The notes under the pieces are model-generated. The model saw nothing but the letters and a program-made list of their open reading frames with translations. It was not told the DNA's origin and made no database searches. A DNA stretch of 64,000 bases, from contig NC_081413.1 in NCBI RefSeq assembly GCF_030272615.1, forward strand, positions 98,271,239 through 98,335,238, written 5' to 3'. A program made the position numbers and the translations under genes. This DNA is from Cryptomeria japonica. Lineage: Eukaryota; Streptophyta; Pinopsida; Cupressales; Cupressaceae. Shown here in pieces: positions 60,160 through 64,000 of this stretch. How positions within the stretch are numbered: the stretch's first letter is position 1; every line of letters begins with the position of its first letter.

Positions 60160-61551
60160 CTAAGTAGGCATACCAAGAGAGACACTAAAAACATAATGAA
60201 GCATTTAACTATGAAAATAAATGCAAGAAGACATCTCCAAATGCCTTCCACCATGCTTGTAGCTCCTCCTCCCTTGTTCCTCTCCTCTCCAAGTTCCAAA
60301 TAAGTGTATCTCTCATCTAATTTTTGCACTATGGATGCCTTATGGAGGTTCAAGATGAAAAATGATTTACTTATGCAATACAAGTGTAAACAAAAGGCTA
60401 ATATTAGATGATATGGAATGAAAATGATTTATTTTAATCCAAAATAATAATATATTGATGATTTATCCTAAATGTTCTTCTCTAAAATTGGCTATAAGTT
60501 AAATGCATACAAGTTTTCAGGATTAAGGCTAAGAATGCTTGAGGATGCTTGAGGATTTGAAAATGAGGAATGTGAGCTCTATTTATAGGAAAAATGGAGC
60601 AATGGATGGTTGAGATTGAGTAATCTCAACAAGGGTCAAGATTTAATGGTTTATGATCCATGTGAGGGCTTTCAACCTAATCCCAAGATGACAAATTTCA
60701 AAAAGAGATGGGTTGAGAGGAGAGGGAAGAAGCATTAAATGCTTGACATGACCTGAGGGTTAACTTGGGAGGTAAGGTTAATGTTGAGTTGAATGGATAA
60801 ATTCATTATTCAAGGAATAATGCTTTTATCCAATGGGTAAACTCTTGTGCAAGAGTTAGTGAGGATAACCATGATCAAAGCCATAAATGCTTGAGGAGAC
60901 ACATGGGTTACATGAGGGTTAAGTTAGGGGTAAAAGTCCCTAACCCTGTGAGTGAGTTGAATTAACCATTAATGGTCATGTAAGAGCCATAAGTGGTTTG
61001 GAAGACTTTAGAGGTTAGCTTGTTGGACACATAAAACATTAAATGCTTTTCAAAGACTTTGGAGTTTTTGAGAAGTGACTCCAAGTTGCTTAGGAATGTG
61101 ACAATATTTAGGAGATGGATTAGGCTAATTAGGAAGGGGTATATAAGAATCTAGAAGGGGATTAGGATTGCAAGTGGGTTTGGTGGGTGAGGGAAAATAG
61201 GATTTTTATTAAAATAAAATTCATTTATTTCAACAAATAGGTGCAAGTTGCATTTTTAGGAGAATGCAAGAGGGTTTGGGATTTTAATGATTTAAATAAA
61301 TGTTTTATTTAATTTATTTAAAAGAGGAAAGAGGATTTAATTTAAACAAATAAAATTTATTCATTTAATTGATTGTGAATTTAGTTTAATAAATTAATTA
61401 AAATAAATTAAATTATTTATTTAATTGATAGGAGAATGTTTGAAGATAAATTAATTAAATATTAATTTAATTAACTGATGGCTAGTGGAATTTTAATCAA
61501 ATAAATAGAAAATATTCATTTAATTAAAATGAATAGATTTATGTGACTACA
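60160..61551 (-). repeat. Minus-strand LTR related to element C family
   Basis: The start (minus) TGTAGTCACATAAATC at 61551 adjoins a purine tract at 61552-61567. AT-rich start blocks and a TATA box about 965 bp in (60581-60587) copy the plan of the element C LTR. The left edge is approximate because no second copy is in the window. By polarity it is the 3' LTR of an element whose internal region lies to the right. Confidence 0.6.
60581..60587 (-). promoter_or_regulatory. TATA box of minus-strand LTR
   Basis: TATAAAT on the minus strand in TCCTATAAATAGAGCTC. Confidence 0.5.
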
Positions 61552-61567
61552 TTTGCCCCTCTTTGAG
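61552..61567 (-). other. Polypurine tract beside minus-strand LTR
   Basis: On the minus strand CTCAAAGAGGGGCAAA, nearly the same as the element C tract at 10279-10293. It fixes the element polarity. Confidence 0.7.
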
Positions 61568-62109
61568 ACGATGCAGTTTATCACATCATTTCAAAGAAAG
61601 AAAAATTGGTGTGAAAAAATATGCCCCATAAAATGTTAATTTAATGGGTGGTATGCCCCCTTGAGAGATGGGCCGAAAAATTCAAAAAATCGAGCAATCT
61701 CTCGAAAAAGAAAGAAAATTGGCAGGGTGGTAGAAGAGAAGAATTTAGCAATACTGGTGAAAAAATAGAAGAAATCAGAGATAAAATGGAGAAATGGGAG
61801 GCTCTAGAAGTTCACGGGGACCATGGCAGTGAGTGGGGTAAAATTAGAGTTACGGTGAAGGGTATCTATGGGGGTGAAGGGGTAAAACAGGGTCATTTGC
61901 ATTCGTCTCCCTAGTGATTTTTGAGCTTTGATAGTGACCGTTTTGAAAGAGCAAGCAGCGGTCGGGATGTTGGTACCGATAGCAGATAATCGGCTAGAGT
62001 GAGTTCATCGATTCCAATGGCAAGATGACTATGGACCAGCGGTATGTGAATTTGAAATTTGATTTTCATGCATTTTTTATAGGTTTTTTGCCTTGTCCAA
62101 GTTGAGTCA
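61568..62109. other. Internal sequence with no recognised gene
   Basis: Plus-strand opening 61648-61914 is Lys/Glu/Gly-rich and matches nothing I know. This is the stretch between the purine tract and the repeat block. Confidence 0.35.
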
Positions 62110-62405
62110 AAACAATAGCGCTAACACTTTGTTTTGGTGTTGTTGTCAATTTAATTAGTGCTATTGTGTCGTTATAGCGCTATTGCATAGTGGTTTTAGC
62201 GCGTTTGCAAAGTGTAGCACTATTGCATAGTTAATTTAATGCTTTTATGTTTTTAGCATTATTGAGCATGGCTTGTAGTGCTTTTATTTTAATGTGGCGC
62301 TATTGTATAGTTGTTATAGCGCTTTTGTTGGTTTAGCGTTATTGTGCAGTTGGTTTAGTGTGGTTGTTAGCATATTAGAATTATTGTTTGTAGAGTAGCG
62401 CTATT
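62110..62405. repeat. AGCGCTATTG dispersed repeat block
   Basis: Around a dozen AGCGCTATTG-like cores, exact or with one or two changes, are spaced 20-35 bp apart with GCATAGTTGGTTT-like spacers. AGCGCT is self-complementary. No coding frame runs through it. Confidence 0.75.
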
Positions 62406-62689
62406 GTTAGGAAAATAGATGGCCCAGTGTGTTGAAAGAGAATCTCCCAATGCCAATGATGGATGAATGGAGATGTGAGTTGTTTTGAACCATAGCAGCC
62501 CCATTGAGGCTTGGGTCATTAGGATAAATGCTTGTTGTAGTCTAGGTGTGCCATGATTGCTTACCTGTTGAGACCCAAAGATACTTGATCAAAGTATTTG
62601 TTGATAGTCTAGGTTTAAACTTAAGAAAGTTTGAAACAAAACAACTGATGATGATGGTTGATGCATGTGTGTAAGAGGAGCTTCGCGTC

Positions 62690-64000
62690 TTACAGATACG
62701 GGAGAGGCATCCAGCCACATAGGTGTTGCATGATCGATTGATAGAGGTTGAGGTTGATTGGATTGTAGTGATAGGCCTGTACAATGCTATGTATATGCTC
62801 GTGATTTGGATGAATTGTGGTTTGATCACAGCATTGGCAAAGCGGTGGCATAGTGAGACATGAACGTTTCACTTAGCCCAGGGGGAGATGATGGTTACAC
62901 TTGAGGATGTATGGCGTATCCTACACATTCCCATTCGAGGAGAGCTGGTGATGTATGATCGAGCTTGGGGAATAGTAGTAGTGTAGATATTTTTTGATGA
63001 GGATGTGCTCATTGATGATGGCTCAGTAGCATGTGAGGATATAGCTTCCTTGTATGAGCCATTACCATCTGTGTTATCAGGGATTGTTGGGGGACTTCTA
63101 TGCCTAGATTGGTGATCGCATGGTCTAGTTGTTGGTTGAGGCTAGGTGATAGAGCAGATGATGACTAAGGGGACCCACTTTGCATGGGGACCATGCATGC
63201 TATCGCACTTATATTGGGAGCTACATGAGGTAGTATACTAAGAGGTGAGCTCATTGGGAGTGGGGATCACTCTTCTTCATATTTAGGCATGGGAGAACCT
63301 TTCTATGACTCAACTGGTGAGTCTAATATTTAGGAAAGTAGAACAGCCCTATGTTTATATGTATGGCGGTATGATGAGTCAGCCCCACCTAGGGAAGTTA
63401 GAGTGGTGGCGGCGGGCACTGGACAATTTAGATATAGTGATCTAGAGGTCGTATATTGAGTACGAGCCCTAGGAGGATGATGTAGAGGCCTTGTTGTATG
63501 TGTTTATGACATGATACCTCATTTGTAGGACAACCTACAATGTGGAGAGGTAGGTACCTAGGAGAGTGCTGAGACAGTTTGGACAGAGGCAGGGATTGCC
63601 TAGTGGATCTGGAGAGTATGCACGGGTGGTTCGAGAGAGGTTCTTGTGGGGGCTAGTACTACCCTATGATCAGGCTTTGGTAGAGTTTCAGACTCTATAG
63701 GTGAGACCATGGCAGATGAGGCCAGGGATGGTAGATGTAGGGGTTACTGAGGAGTACACACACTATATCGCAACACATTTGATTCCTCGAACATCAGATC
63801 CAGCAAAGCCTATTCCTTCCTTCAAGGAGGAGAGGAGACAAAGACGGAGGAGGAGAGGAGGTCACATAGGTGGACAAGGGAGAGGGGATGGAGGTGGTGG
63901 GGATAGAGAAGGAGTGATGGAGGAGGAGGAGGAGGATTTGGAGGAGGTGGTGGATTCGAAGGTGGAGGTGGGGGTGGTGGATGGTTATAGCGGAGAGGGA
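62690..64000 (+). pseudogene. Plant mobile domain (PMD) ORF, broken, runs off window
   Basis: PMD proteins (PF10536; MAIN/MAIL1 type) occur as host genes and in transposons. Visible blocks in order are DWIVVIGLYNAMYMLV, GLITALAKRWHSET, TFHLAQGEM (about 62864-62890) with MVTLEDVWRILHIPIRGE, then FAWGPCMLSHLYWELHE (about 63185-63230), AWENLSM, RRVLRQFGQRQGLP (about 63555-63600) and EYTHYIATH (about 63755). A TGA at 62861-62863 replaces the residue before TFHL, probably an Arg CGA. More stops follow near 62985 and 63110. A Gly/Arg/Glu-rich tail runs to the window end. The frame is antisense to the neighbouring LTR. Confidence 0.8.

Overview
The window is plant nuclear DNA made almost entirely of nested, decayed retrotransposons. 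Coding remnants are Ty1/copia polyproteins (minus and plus strand), plant LINE ORF1/ORF2, a Ty3/gypsy-style Gag finger and a plant mobile domain (PMD). Primer-binding sites match plant initiator-Met tRNA (TGGTATCAGAGC). Base composition is AT-rich. Long nested non-autonomous elements suggest a large seed-plant genome; a gymnosperm is plausible but not proven by sequence alone. I found no intact host gene, tRNA, rRNA, CRISPR or prokaryotic-type system.

Layout. 1-6968: old sequence split by a full-length minus-strand LINE (591-6950) with an 18-bp target-site duplication (TSD). 8185-11647: a complete non-autonomous LTR element (two 1349-bp LTRs, 755-bp internal region of tandem repeats, ATATT TSD). 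13030-31700: four-level nest. A decayed minus-strand ORF of unknown family (X) is split by a Ty3/gypsy-like non-autonomous element B (15010-29569, plus). Its 5' LTR is split by a copia-type non-autonomous element A (15208-22884, minus), which is split by a 2.08-kb solo LTR (18772-20853). 31880-33532: degenerate hairpin repeats and an ATGT microsatellite. 34436-35040: an LTR-like fragment.

36031-56225: a second nest. An outer minus-strand copia element F has a 3' LTR split by copia element E (36859-43760), an RT/IN region split by a solo LTR (45714-46626), and a gag split by plus-strand copia element G (48983-54013, two 474-bp LTRs, GTTGA TSD). 58488-59871: a 5'-truncated plus-strand LINE with a 16-bp perfect TSD and an extra ORF after RNase H. 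About 60160-61551: a minus-strand LTR whose internal side reaches the right edge and carries an antisense PMD pseudogene (about 62690-64000).

All coding regions carry stops or frameshifts, so the locus records insertion and decay rather than active genes. The most distinctive items are the two non-autonomous elements with unfamiliar ORFs (A, B), the higher-order tandem repeat inside the 8.2-11.6 kb element, the LINE extra ORF with an AT-hook-like motif, a motif shared by copia LTR families, and the antisense PMD frame. LTR identities and repeat counts are by eye.
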